This document shows, piece after piece, positions 11,913 to 21,175 of a stretch of 64,000 bases of DNA (positions are counted from its first letter, which is position 1; every line of letters starts with the position of its first letter). Position numbers and translations under genes: made by a program. Source of the stretch: Lophius americanus (lineage: Eukaryota; Chordata; Actinopteri; Lophiiformes; Lophiidae); the NCBI GenBank assembly GCA_037951165.1, contig JBBDHG010000057.1:9946001-10010000 (forward strand), read 5' to 3'. The notes beneath the pieces were generated by a model. That model had not been told where the DNA came from. It did no database searches and saw only the letters and a program-made list of their open reading frames with translations.

Positions 11913-13829
11913 GTTATACCAATCATGGCTATACCATGGCTGAAATATACCGATATAGACACATTTGCATAAACATTGTGCAAATGTTTGTATTTATGTC
12001 AATTGTTTGAATGATGTTATGGGTATATTGCATTTGTTGTTTTTGGGCTTTTTTGACATTATATCGATTTTACTACTTCTTTTGGCCTCTTTTTATTTCA
12101 TGTAAATGCCTTGTTTTTTAAATGTTATCATGGTTATTTTTTGGATCGAAATTATGTAATCTCCTGGCAGCTTATTTTGTGCCTACACCCTCGCTGCACC
12201 ATAGCCTACAGTATAATGCGGTTGAATATTCTGTTTGATTTTCACCACTATGAGAGACCCTTCCTCTCCGTGAAATCTGTTTGAGTCTACGATGATGAGT
12301 TGATTGACAAACTTGATAGCAAAGCGTGTCATAGTTTGAAATGACCATGCATTCTCAATAAAGTTATTTTAATTGTATTAATAGAGGGCTTTGTAGTTTA
12401 TTTTTGTGATTTAAAGTTGAATTTTGAAATAGTTTCAGTGCTTTGTCAATGCTGAAAAAATTTCAAAAAAATGCAAAACAATTGTGGTACTAGTATCTCT
12501 CAAAAAAATTATCTACAGCAGCTTTTCTCAGCCTTTTTTTTTTAGTAACTCTCTCTATCTCTCCCTCAAATACAAACACACTCAAATGCAAACACACACA
12601 CACACACAAACTAAGTAAGAGAAGGTCGCTGCAACATCAAACGAATTCTGGCAGGGATGGATGGAGACGGACATGGAGCTCCTGGTCCTCAGCTTTCTGT
12701 CACTCCCTGTGTTTGTTCCTGACGTCAGTTAGACTGGAGAAGCTAGGTTAATACAGAATGATGGGGGAATTGCAATGGCACTACTTTACAGTATTGTGAA
12801 CTCCTTCTCTGATGACATCCAAACCCTGTCCAATACACGTATGTGGGGAATTTAATTCTCTGCATCCTTGATGTCTAGTGAAGAGTGATTTTGTTGTCAG
12901 GGTTGCTCCTTCGACCATTTTAAATTACATAGCAGGCACATAGTGAGAGGCCATGATGGATCCCCAGTAGAGATGAAACCACAGCAACCAGAAGAGCTCA
13001 ACATTCTGTCTTGCTGCAGGGTTCTATTAACTGTAAGTTAACACTGGATGATGAAGTTGATGGGTTATTAAGGCATCATTAGTGTATTCTGGAGCCTTTC
13101 TTTTTAAAAGCCATTGTATGTCCAAATATGTGCATTGTGCAACACTCTCTTGATGCATCACATGGAGAAAATAGTTCTATGAGGTATTATTACATACATG
13201 ACCATACATTGACCTGAGTGTTATGTTGATATTTTAACTCAGGGAGAGGGTGATGACCCACAATATTAATTATGTACGAGTCTGGTGGTGACCTCCTGCT
13301 TCATGATGCATAGATGTAGCACTAGCTTGTAAAATACAAGCATCGGGTGATGCATCTGAACACATCATGATTGACAGTACCTGGTTGTTTTGGGTCATTC
13401 AGCTTCAGACACCCTCAACCAGGTGACCAAACCCGGATTGATCAGACATTAGACGGCTGTTTGTCCCAACTTATCCACATCCACCTGGATGCTTTCTCTG
13501 GTGCGTCTGCAGCTATGGCCTGGAGGTTGTCTGCTTTGCTTAGCGATCTTGCTGCAAAGCCCCTCGCCCCGACTTCAATGGGCATGTACTATGCATGCCA
13601 TGATCTGTTTGATGTTTCCCAGGAATCTGAATTGCTTACCCAAATATACCTTAATTTGCCTGCCATATGCTCTTGCCAGGAGGTGTTCCTAAGCTGTCGT
13701 TTTTAGTGTTCACCTGCCCTCATAAATGATATTCCATACTTTTTGTAGAGTATATCTAATGATTATTGGGTAAATCTACAAAGCAACATAGTCCACAAAA
13801 ATCTACAAATTTTTTCTATTTTATCTTTT

Positions 13830-13835
<6 letters not shown>
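11913..13835. other. Spacer, no gene seen
   Basis: No gene recognised. A short CA run lies at about 12590-12608. A plus-strand frame at 13371-13706 (111 codons) and an overlapping frame at 13489-13692 have no motifs I recognise. I do not call them. Confidence 0.5.

Positions 13836-13860
<25 letters not shown>
13836..13860. repeat. (TA)n microsatellite
   Basis: Uninterrupted TA dinucleotide run of about 25 bases following a T-rich stretch. Confidence 0.95.
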
Positions 13861-13976
13861 GGGTATACATTTATATACCTCATAGGATTAATGCTTCCAT
13901 TTATAAATAGGTCACAGGGTAAACTTTTGTATGTGTTTTTTCAGCAAAATCCTAAACAGACGTCCTTAGTCTAGAG

Positions 13977-14378
13977 CAGTTATTCTCAACTCGTGGGTCG
14001 CGACCCAAAAGTTTGTTGCGACTGATTGACACGCCCCATTTCACAGCAGAGATGAAGAACCGCAACGCTTATTTTTCATCTGCTAATTGAGCATGGCAAA
14101 CCGTGTGTCCCTAAAATGTCCTTTTTGGTTTTAATTAAAATGCAGCTAATTGAGTGCAAAAGGGATTATGTCCGACTCTAGCATTGCCACCTGATAGTCG
14201 ATTTGGTTTATAATTTTTTTGTTTTGGCATACTTTGAGTCTGTACTATCTCAGCTTCAAACTGCACCATCTTTTCATTAAATACATTTAAGAAGTTGAAA
14301 ATTGTCCTCTACTTGGCTCGGTTCTTATCATTAAAGGGTGATGGTTGGTCCCGAAGCCAGACCAGTTGAAAACCACTG
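13977..14378. mobile_element. hAT-type MITE with target-site duplication
   Basis: A 402-bp nonautonomous DNA transposon. The left end begins CAGTTATTCTCAACT and the right end finishes AGTTGAAAACCACTG. The right end reverse-complements to CAGTGGTTTTCAACT, matching the left end at 12 of 15 positions. The 8 bases just outside are GTCTAGAG (13969-13976) and GCCTAGAG (14379-14386), 7 of 8 identical, which is the 8-bp duplication expected of hAT elements. Just inside the left end is the self-complementary block GGGTCGCGACCC, familiar from Charlie-like hAT families. There is no transposase frame, so movement would have depended on a hAT transposase supplied elsewhere. Divergence between the ends indicates an old insertion. 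Confidence 0.88.
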
Positions 14379-14386
14379 GCCTAGAG

Positions 14387-15130
14387 GATATAAATTAATA
14401 AAATCAAAAGATAATAGCTATATGTGTGTGCATGCTGTTTGTTTCTATGATGCTATTCCCAATCATTCTTGTGTAGCCTGGATCAGATAATTAATAATTT
14501 TCACTTTCAAAGATTGCTTAAGGGAACTTCTTTGAAAGTTTTGCATATTTTAATGCTCTGATTCCAGCATTCCTTTGTGAAACATTTGTTGTGTGACAAA
14601 GGCAACCTGGAAATAAACTCGTGTTTTCCTCTCCTCAGTTCTGATCCTCCTCCTCTGACTCGCCTCTTATTTTACAGTGAGCTTATTCTGCTACCTTTAT
14701 TTGAAAAGGCTGCTGGAAATACTGCCTTACTTCAGGCTCAAAGTAGTGGGCATACTCTCTCAATGATCTTGTATAAAAAGTTATTTAACATGTTGGGGGC
14801 AAACACTGTTTTTTTTCCTGAAGTCTTCCTTCACTTGGTGCTTTAGTTTTTTCTGTTACTCTTCTCTTGATGATAGCAGTCTTTCCATAAACAGGAAAAC
14901 CACTAAAAGCATTGCCAGAACTGCATTTACCATGTAATAGTATACATATATAATTTCTGATCAAAAATTACATAAAAAAGGATCACCCTGTTTATTTACA
15001 AATTTGCTAGGGCAGGTTGTGTCATACCTATAAATATGTACGGTCTTTTCAACTGAAACAGACTCCTATCATTTAATTGATAACAAAAACAAAGGCACAA
15101 TACATTTCTCAGGTGAGAATTGTATGTGTA
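14387..15130. other. Spacer, no gene seen
   Basis: An 89-codon frame at 14577-14846 has no recognisable features. No repeat from elsewhere in the window is seen. Confidence 0.55.
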
Positions 15131-15600
15131 TTATTTTTCGGCTTTTCCCCTTTAGGGGTCACCTCATCTGTGTCCATCCTCCCATGCCTCTGCATCTCTC
15201 TCCGTCACATCGACTAAATTCAAGTCCCCTTTCACCAAGTTAATCTCCTCTTTGGTCTTCCCCTTTTTCTCTTTCATGGGAGCGCCTTCTCCAACATCCT
15301 TCTACCAATAGATTTCCTTTTGGTAGATTTTCAAATTGCCAAACTAAATCTGGCCTTACGTACTTTGTCTACAGGACGTTAAACCTGGGCTGTCCCTCTG
15401 ATGTGCTTTTTTCTAATCCTCTTCCAAAGATGATATTTTAGTCCAATGCCTCTTATCTTTTTGTCACTGCAACCGTCTCACAATTTATCTTCATTTTTGC
15501 TGCTACTCCTGTCACAAATAATTCCGACACTCTTCTCCACAACACTCAACCCTGTTTGCCCCCACTTCACTTCATTCCCATGCTCTCCTGTATGAACATC
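15131..15600 (-). mobile_element. RTE-type LINE, C-terminal and 3' end fragment
   Basis: Antisense 3' end of an RTE-type non-LTR retrotransposon that is very common in fish. Read on the minus strand, it encodes, with frameshifts, IGRRMLEKALP and KRKRGRPKRR, the conserved C-terminal block of these reverse-transcriptase proteins, then terminates in CCTAAAGGGGAAAAGCCGAA. Upstream blocks correspond to the region after the polymerase core (on the plus strand: CCGACACTCTTCTCCAC, GCTGTCCCTCTGATGTGCTT, TTTTTGTCACTGCAACCGTC). The coding frame is broken many times. The core polymerase and endonuclease are absent, as expected for 5' truncation. The 5' half of an element of the same general type lies at 62.3-63.3 kb, but the two are separate insertions. 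Confidence 0.75.
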
Positions 15601-16286
15601 ATAGTCCAAGGAGACATTTGTCTTGCAATCATATTCATTGCTTGTTCAACTAACCTCACAGATTTTCAATGAAGCTTAAGGCTCAAAACTATCCATATTC
15701 CAGAACTGCGATGCATGTATGTTTGTAATATGGCTTGATTCCAGTCCTTTTGTCAAAACATAGGATTCTTGCAAATTTTATTAGATCCCCAGTATCCATT
15801 CCTTTTTTGGGGGTTGGTTTGAGCCCACTTCTTCTTTAATAACTTTTTCCTACTTCATGTCTCCTCATTTTTTTTTCTGTCCAGATGACACAATAAGGAA
15901 CCTCCTTTTCTGTCTCCCTTATGACATTTGTTGTAGTTGCCCAGTCATCGAACAAATTACACAGCTTGATGTTCTGCTCTATCTTTGTTTTTTGCAGTTC
16001 AGGTAGTATTTACACACATATGATAATAATCATATTTTTATGGTAATGTCATCCTCTGTAATATGTACAATCAATATTGCCCAAAACACCCAAATATACA
16101 TTAATTTGACCATTTTATGATACTAACGTTTATGGTCCATCATTGTATTTCAATTACAAACACAACCTATTCAGGCAGCGTCTTTGTTCCAGATCTTCTC
16201 ATGTGACGTCTTTTCAGTCAATCTTGATGGGATGAAACAATGCATCGTTTGACAATGAGCACAGAGCAGAAGGTGAGGATATGGAT
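15601..16286. other. Spacer, no gene seen
   Basis: Nothing supported between the RTE 3' fragment and the L2 tail. The sequence immediately after 15600 may be an unrecognised upstream continuation of the RTE element. Confidence 0.45.
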
Positions 16287-16291
16287 TGTCG

Positions 16292-16318
16292 AGATAAGAT
16301 AAGATAAGATAAGATAAA
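16292..16318. repeat. (GATAA)n LINE tail
   Basis: Five GATAA pentamers form the 3' tail of the antisense L2-like element. Tails of this type are typical of L2-group insertions. Confidence 0.92.
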
Positions 16319-16493
16319 CCTTTATTAGTTCCACAACGGGGAAATTGCAGGGTTACAGCAGCAAAGAGCACACGGATCAATATAACAGAATAATATCATA
16401 TTAAATTATATCAAATTAAATGTGCAGTTTGAAAAATGTGGACATGTTGAGTATTATACTGTCCCATAGTGCAAAGCGCAAAGTGCAAGTGAG

Positions 16494-16495
<2 letters not shown>

Positions 16496-16543
<48 letters not shown>
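16496..16543. repeat. (GT)n microsatellite
   Basis: GT/CA run of about 48 bases inside the 3' untranslated part of the L2-like fragment, immediately after the end of its protein frame. It creates the long TH and CV dipeptide stretches seen in translated frames, which are artefacts. Confidence 0.95.
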
Positions 16544-16544
<1 letters not shown>

Positions 16545-16683
16545 GTAGAGTCTGACTGCTGCAGGAAAGAAAGATCGTCGATATCGCTCCTTCACACAAT
16601 TGGGGTGAAGAAGTCTGTCGCTGAAGGAGCTTTCCAGTGCAGTGATGATGTCCTGCATGGGGTGGGAGACATATTGTCTTATC

Positions 16684-16754
16684 AGGAAGGCCAGCTCGGT
16701 CCTAGTGGGAGATTCCCACTGGGAGATTCCCACTAGGACCGAGCTGGCCTTCCT
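16684..16754. repeat. Foldback: 27-bp perfect inverted repeat
   Basis: The left arm (16684-16710) and right arm (16728-16754) are perfect reverse complements, with a 17-nt spacer. The spacer contains further GATTCCCACT/GGGAGAT words, so the middle is partly self-similar. The palindrome lies inside the coding part of the antisense L2-like copy. It appears to be a local inverted duplication of element sequence. Confidence 0.93.
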
Positions 16755-16845
16755 AAAAAGTTTGTTCAGTTTTTTCCTGTCAGCGACTGAGATGCTGGTG
16801 CCCCAGCAGACCAATCCGTAAAAGATGGCCGACGCCATCAATTCA

Positions 16846-17095
16846 TTCAATATACTGAACTGTCATGGTGCCTGTTGACTGGAGCTGGTGACTGGAGCCT
16901 ATGCCCGCCCAGTTACCTGGGCTCCAGTATGATGGCTCCAGTCGGCGGGCTCCGGTATGCCCGCCGTCATTGGGTGAGAGGTAGGGTGCAACCTTGAAAA
17001 GTGACCCTTGAAAAGTGACCAGTTCTTTACAGGACATACACATATAAAAACAGAAAAACCGTCTATGCTCACCTCTATAGGCCAATAACAGTTGC
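16846..17095 (-). repeat. SINE-A copy, rearranged, antisense
   Basis: Minus-strand copy of the SINE-A repeat. On the plus strand, CCGTCATTGGGTGAGAGGTA, CAGGACATACACATA and GCTCACCTCTATAG are the usual landmarks, and the 3' simple tail ATTCATTCAAT is at 16846-16856. The part before the landmark contains repeated GGCTCC.GTATG and GGGCTCCAGTATGATGGCTC words, and CTTGAAAAGTGACC is tandemly duplicated (16993-17006 and 17007-17020). The L2-like fragment abuts its tail. Confidence 0.7.
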
Positions 17096-17217
17096 TGTAT
17101 CGCTGACATTAAATGTTTTTGGTCGAGCTTGCCGTAGAAATGTTGGCACAGTTGTCACACGACATTTCAGACTCTCTTATTTTATTTCTATTAAATGAGA
17201 AGCGATTCTGATGGTTT

Positions 17218-18840
17218 TTAATGTTTGAACAATAAATATGAATTAAGGGGGATGCAGATTAACGCTAATGAAGGGGTAAAATCGCAAGAGCAAGCTTCCA
17301 TCTGACACCAGTCTTTAGTAGGGTAATTGTGCCAAGGGTGAATTTTTTGAATATTGGTCGCCAAATTGTATGCCCAAAAATTAGGGATTGTGAGGCCCTT
17401 ATCTTCTTTGGTCCGTTGTAAGATAGACAATTTTGTCCTTGCCCAAATAAAAGACGAAAAATTCCAATCTTGTTGTTTCAAAAAAGATAGGCGGATGAAT
17501 ACTGGTAAGCATTGAGAAAGGAGTAAAATCTTGATTAAACATTCATTTTGATTGAGTTGTTTTTTCCCGAAAGTGACAGGGGTACAGTTTTCCAAGGTCT
17601 GACTTAACCTCATTAACCAACTTCAAAATGTTATGTTTATGAAATGGAGGGAGACATTGCAAAATATGATACTTAGATACCTAAAACAAGAGGAAGCCAA
17701 GTGAAAATGATGATGCAAAGGCCAGCAAAGATCTCAGGCAACAATTTTACATCTGCGTTTAGAAAACTGACCAGTCTCCAACTGCTATACTCTTCTGGGT
17801 CTATATTTTTATCAGGAATAAGTTAAATTGATGCCTGAGTGAAAGATAAAGGGTGTCCTCGCTCCGAAGAGTCGTTGAACATCCAATAACAGAGGGGCTA
17901 GTTTTTCAGAATTTCTTTTTTAACAGTCAGCTGGGGCCTGGCACCTTGCTGTTCTACATTGATTTAAGGCTGACTGCGCAGTGGGGCATCTAAATCAATT
18001 TTGGTTGTCTCATTGATAGTTAGATAATCTAAGTTGTCTAATTTCATTGAAGAAGTTTCAGTTGGGGCTTCTGACTTGTACAGATTAGAGTCATACAGAT
18101 AAATAACCTTATTTATCTCGGTTGGTGCTGTAACTAAGATTTGGGGGGTTTTATGAATTTTAGTTATGAATTGAGAAGCAGATTGATGATAAGTTGCAAT
18201 GCTAGCAACCAACAGACTTTTTCACCCTACTAATAAAAGGTCCTTTTGGTGTGCCTCATAAAAAGCTCTGCTTCGTTTGGATATAAGATGGAATTCAATT
18301 GGGAGCTTGAGCCTCTCCATGCCAATACTGGTACTAGGTGATAAGTGGGTTTGTCTGTCAGTTTGTAAAAAGCCTCCATCAGCTCCGGTTGTATTTGTTT
18401 TTCCTGCATGCGTACCCTTGCATTGTTAGAGAAAAACCTCTCTTTCATAATACTGCTTTAAAGGTTTCCCACAGAAGTGAAAGAGATATTTGTTGTTTTG
18501 AATGAAGAATGAAATCTTTTCAGAAATATAATTATTAAACAATTAATCCTGTGTTTAATATCCAGTTTGGATGCTTTTCACCATTAGGAAGCAATTCCAA
18601 TTCTAATAGAAGGTCTGTGATGGTCTGAGATGATTATTTCTGAATATATTTCTGAGTGTTTGGTGAATTTGGTAATAGAATGAAAACTCATTTTATGTTG
18701 AGTGGTGGAAATGGCACACAAAACATAAAATATAGAGAGCGCCTTCAAACAAAGTCCAAATATATTCACTTAATTGTGGAGACTTGGTAGAAATGATTTG
18801 CCTCCTCTGCGGCGTCATACTTGGTAATGGCTCAGAGGTT
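17218..18840 (-). pseudogene. L1-type LINE ORF2 remnant (endonuclease end, RT start, C-terminus)
   Basis: Antisense ORF2 of an L1-type retrotransposon, with many frameshifts and stops. On the minus strand, in order: the end of the endonuclease (FHSITKFTKHSEIYSE, IIISDHHRPSIRI; about 18610-18700); a linker with LLWETFKAVL near 18470; SQFITKIHKTPQILVTAP then SNLYKSEAPTETSS and LTINETTKIDLDAPL (17970-18160), the start of the reverse transcriptase; PLCYWMFN and SWRLVSFLNADVKLL (17740-17930), where the first palm motif begins; then an abrupt jump to the C-terminal region SSFIWARTKLSILQRTKEDK, GLTIPNFWAYNLATNIQKIH (17330-17470) and WCQMEACSC. The FADD catalytic motif and most of the palm are missing. 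The element is dead. Confidence 0.8.
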
Positions 18841-19266
18841 CTGTCGTTTTGAACAGGAGACCAGGTCTTCAATGGCGAAGTGTGATATTTCATTCATCTG
18901 TATACTGGACTCCAACTTGGAGTGTGGCCACTTAATTCTCCAAATTGGTAATTCCATCTGAGTGGGCACTTAGAGCCGTCTCCATTCCGGAGATAGTGGC
19001 CATGTGTGAGCCACGTTGTCCGCCATCTTTTGAAGAGAAGCTTGAATTGGAACTAGTGCGGCGTTCAAGGTTTTAGTAAATTCACCTGTTACGTCTTTGT
19101 GTAACTTTTCCAGCTAAGTAATTAGCATATTAAGTGTTAGCGGCTGAGCGCTAGCTTCTGCCACACTTGGACTATGAGGTGTCTTGCCACTATCCTTTTC
19201 TTGTGGGTTTAAGTGTTGAGTCAAGTAATGTTGACTTTTGCCGAGACTGCTGTGGGATTTTCTCAT
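18841..19266 (-). pseudogene. L1-type LINE ORF1 remnant
   Basis: ORF1 (RNA-binding, coiled-coil protein) of the same antisense L1 element. From an ATG at 19266 reading leftward, the frame gives MRKSHSSLGKSQ, then EASAQPLTLNML, a TAG stop, LEKLHKDVTGEFTKTLNAAL, VPIQASLQKMADNV and a TAA stop. It continues in another frame as NEISHFAIEDLVSCSKRQNL, which resembles the coiled-coil end of fish L1 ORF1 proteins. It then joins ORF2 endonuclease sequence directly, so the ORF1 C-terminus and most of the endonuclease are deleted. DNA to the right (about 19270-19560) may be the 5' UTR; I cannot prove this. Confidence 0.7.
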
Positions 19267-19560
19267 TTTGGCTTAAGAAGAGATACAGTGGTACGTCTTA
19301 GAAAAAATGGTACCAAAACTCTGGGTGTAGATATTTGAATATGGTTAAATATCAGGGAGCAAACACAATGTATCTGAACACCCCATTGTCACCACCTGAT
19401 CTCTACCGCTGTGTGGTTTTTTTTGGATGATGCTAACAGCTAATGCTAACGGTGGTTTCATCCCGGTAACTAACAACATTCTGGGTACTGCTGGCTGGCA
19501 CTTGAAGGTTAGTGTGACCATCCACGGATCCCCCTTCTAAGACCAATACTGATTCACCGC
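19267..19560 (-). other. Possible L1 5' UTR
   Basis: Sequence directly upstream (minus strand) of the L1 ORF1 start. It is richer in GC than the surroundings and includes GCTAACAGCTAATGCTAACG-like words. It is called only by position. Confidence 0.3.
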
Positions 19561-20894
19561 CAGACCGGGCCTGATAGATGATGCTGAGGAGGAAGGATAC
19601 AGAGAGAGAAATGGTGTTTGACCACTACTTGCAGAACCAGAACTGAGGTTGAATCGAGGTTGCTCTGTTGTTGCCTCTGCTGTTCATTTCTTTTCAATGA
19701 CAGAATGATATCCTTCACATTTTACTGAATCATTATTATAATGCGATGGTTAAGTGTTCTCCTTAATTTTTTCTGCAGTGTACATGCCCTGATTCCAATA
19801 ACATCTGGATTATAACAAACTCAGCATCACAGAACCACTCCAGTCCTCCAGAAAGATGCAGCACATTTTATGAAGCTTCTGCTAAGCAAATTCTACATGA
19901 TATTAAGTAATTCAGCTGTTACACATTTTGTTTATACTACCCATTTTTTTTTCAGTGATATGGTTTCAGTAAAACCTTAGTGATAACTGTCTGTTTTATA
20001 ATATTTTTTAGCATCTTGTTGACGAATGAAGATTGATACCTAGTGGTTACAATGGATGGTTGTCTTTGCCGTAATAATGTTCAAGAAAATAAAACCTATT
20101 ACTACTACTACCACAAAAACTGTTATGTGTATTTTGTGTTTTACAATGTAACATGTTACAATGAAAAAAGCGAACAAGGTGGACTGTAATCAAAGGATAG
20201 GATATTATTATTTGTTTTACTTTTTCCCTCAAATTTGTTTTACAATGACCAGTTTACATGTACAGTACTATATAGTCCTATAGTGTACACCCTATATAGT
20301 CATACAGGTGTAGTGTTAAATTGCTACATCGTTGCAATGCAGAATAAAAATCGGGATATATAGATATAGATACATTTCAGTGCTTTTATTTCGCACTCAA
20401 TCCTATTGTCATTAAACCAACAGGCATGACAGATATTTAATTAAGATAACTGGTGTGAAAGGAATATAATATTTTTCTCCATAAAGAAATAATTTAGGTG
20501 GCTTCATTGATTTTTGTCCCAGATTAATCGTCCTTATAAAGTGCAACTCAACAAAATCTAAGATATGTATATGTTTTAGTCTGACCCATGTGTTTCGTTT
20601 TTTAATAACTGAGAAAACGATTGACATGCTGTGTTGTTCACAGAGGGGCAGAGCTCGGCCTGCGCTCAACACAGAAAGAGAAACACCAGTTGCGGGGATA
20701 TTGAAGTTATTGAAGGATAGGAGCTCCGACATGAATGAAGAGGCTAATTCATTGCGTGCGATAATTTTCCTAATGATATCAACTGTTTCTTGAGATAAAG
20801 AGATAATTAAAAACAGGTAATTTACCCTTATTTTTTTAATGTTCAGAAGAGATCAGGAATATCATAGCTGTAATAATAATAATATCTACAAGAT
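19561..20894. other. Spacer, no gene seen
   Basis: The longest frame is 106 codons (20412-20732, minus strand) with no recognisable motif. Around 20262-20310 there are imperfect repeats of CTATATAGTC-type words. Confidence 0.5.
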
Positions 20895-21175
20895 ATACCT
20901 CTTCGAATCAGTTCATATTCATTAAATTTGAACTGAATCGGACCAGTGGTTGAGAAATTATGTCCGAAAAAATTTGGAGATATAGTTCCCCCCTAGTATT
21001 AGAAACAACTGATACAACTGATCTTTCTTTCAAAATCCCTTCAGTTCTTCGTTCAACTGGGATCTATGTGGGTATAAAAGAAAAAAGAAAAGATCCATTT
21101 AATAGAACCCAAAAGATCTGTGTGTTGGATGTGGTGGCAATGGCGATTCCATAATATCCCTGACATTTCCGTGGG
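20895..21175 (-). repeat. Family U repeat, copy 4 (modules 1-2)
   Basis: Minus-strand copy. Read leftward it begins AAATGTCAGGGATATTATGG and AATCGCCATTGCCACCAC. It has a damaged first module, then TATACCCACATAGATCC and GAACGAAGAACTGAAGGGAT. The second module then follows clearly: GACATAATTTCTCAACCACT, GGTCCGATTCAGTTCAAATT, ATGAACTGATTCGAAGAGG. The third module is absent. Confidence 0.72.

Larger units (their letters stand above)
16287..16845 (-). mobile_element. L2-like LINE 3' fragment with GATAA tail
   Basis: Antisense 5'-truncated CR1/L2-group retrotransposon. The minus-strand frame from 16850 to 16550 gives SAIFYGLVCWGTSISVADRK, KLNKLFRKASSVLVG, then RQYVSHPMQDIITAL, SSFSDRLLHPNC and KERYRRSFFPAAVRLYN. 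This is the conserved extreme C-terminus of the reverse-transcriptase protein. After the stop comes a 3' UTR holding a GT/CA microsatellite, then TTGCAGGGTTACAG (plus strand) and GTTGTGGAACTAATAAAGG (minus strand), ending in a TTATC/GATAA pentamer tail. The polymerase core is missing by 5' truncation. The protein is disrupted where a 71-nt foldback sits (16684-16754): the expected sequence after SSVL is replaced by ISQWESPTRT. Confidence 0.82.

Noticed and set aside
16411..16736. Proteins with TH or CV dipeptide repeats
   Set aside because: Translations of the GT/CA microsatellite. Only the minus-strand LINE frame around it has meaning.
20262..20310. Palindromic CTATATAGTC cluster as an origin or regulatory site
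   Set aside because: Short imperfect AT-rich repeats of this sort are frequent by chance in this composition.
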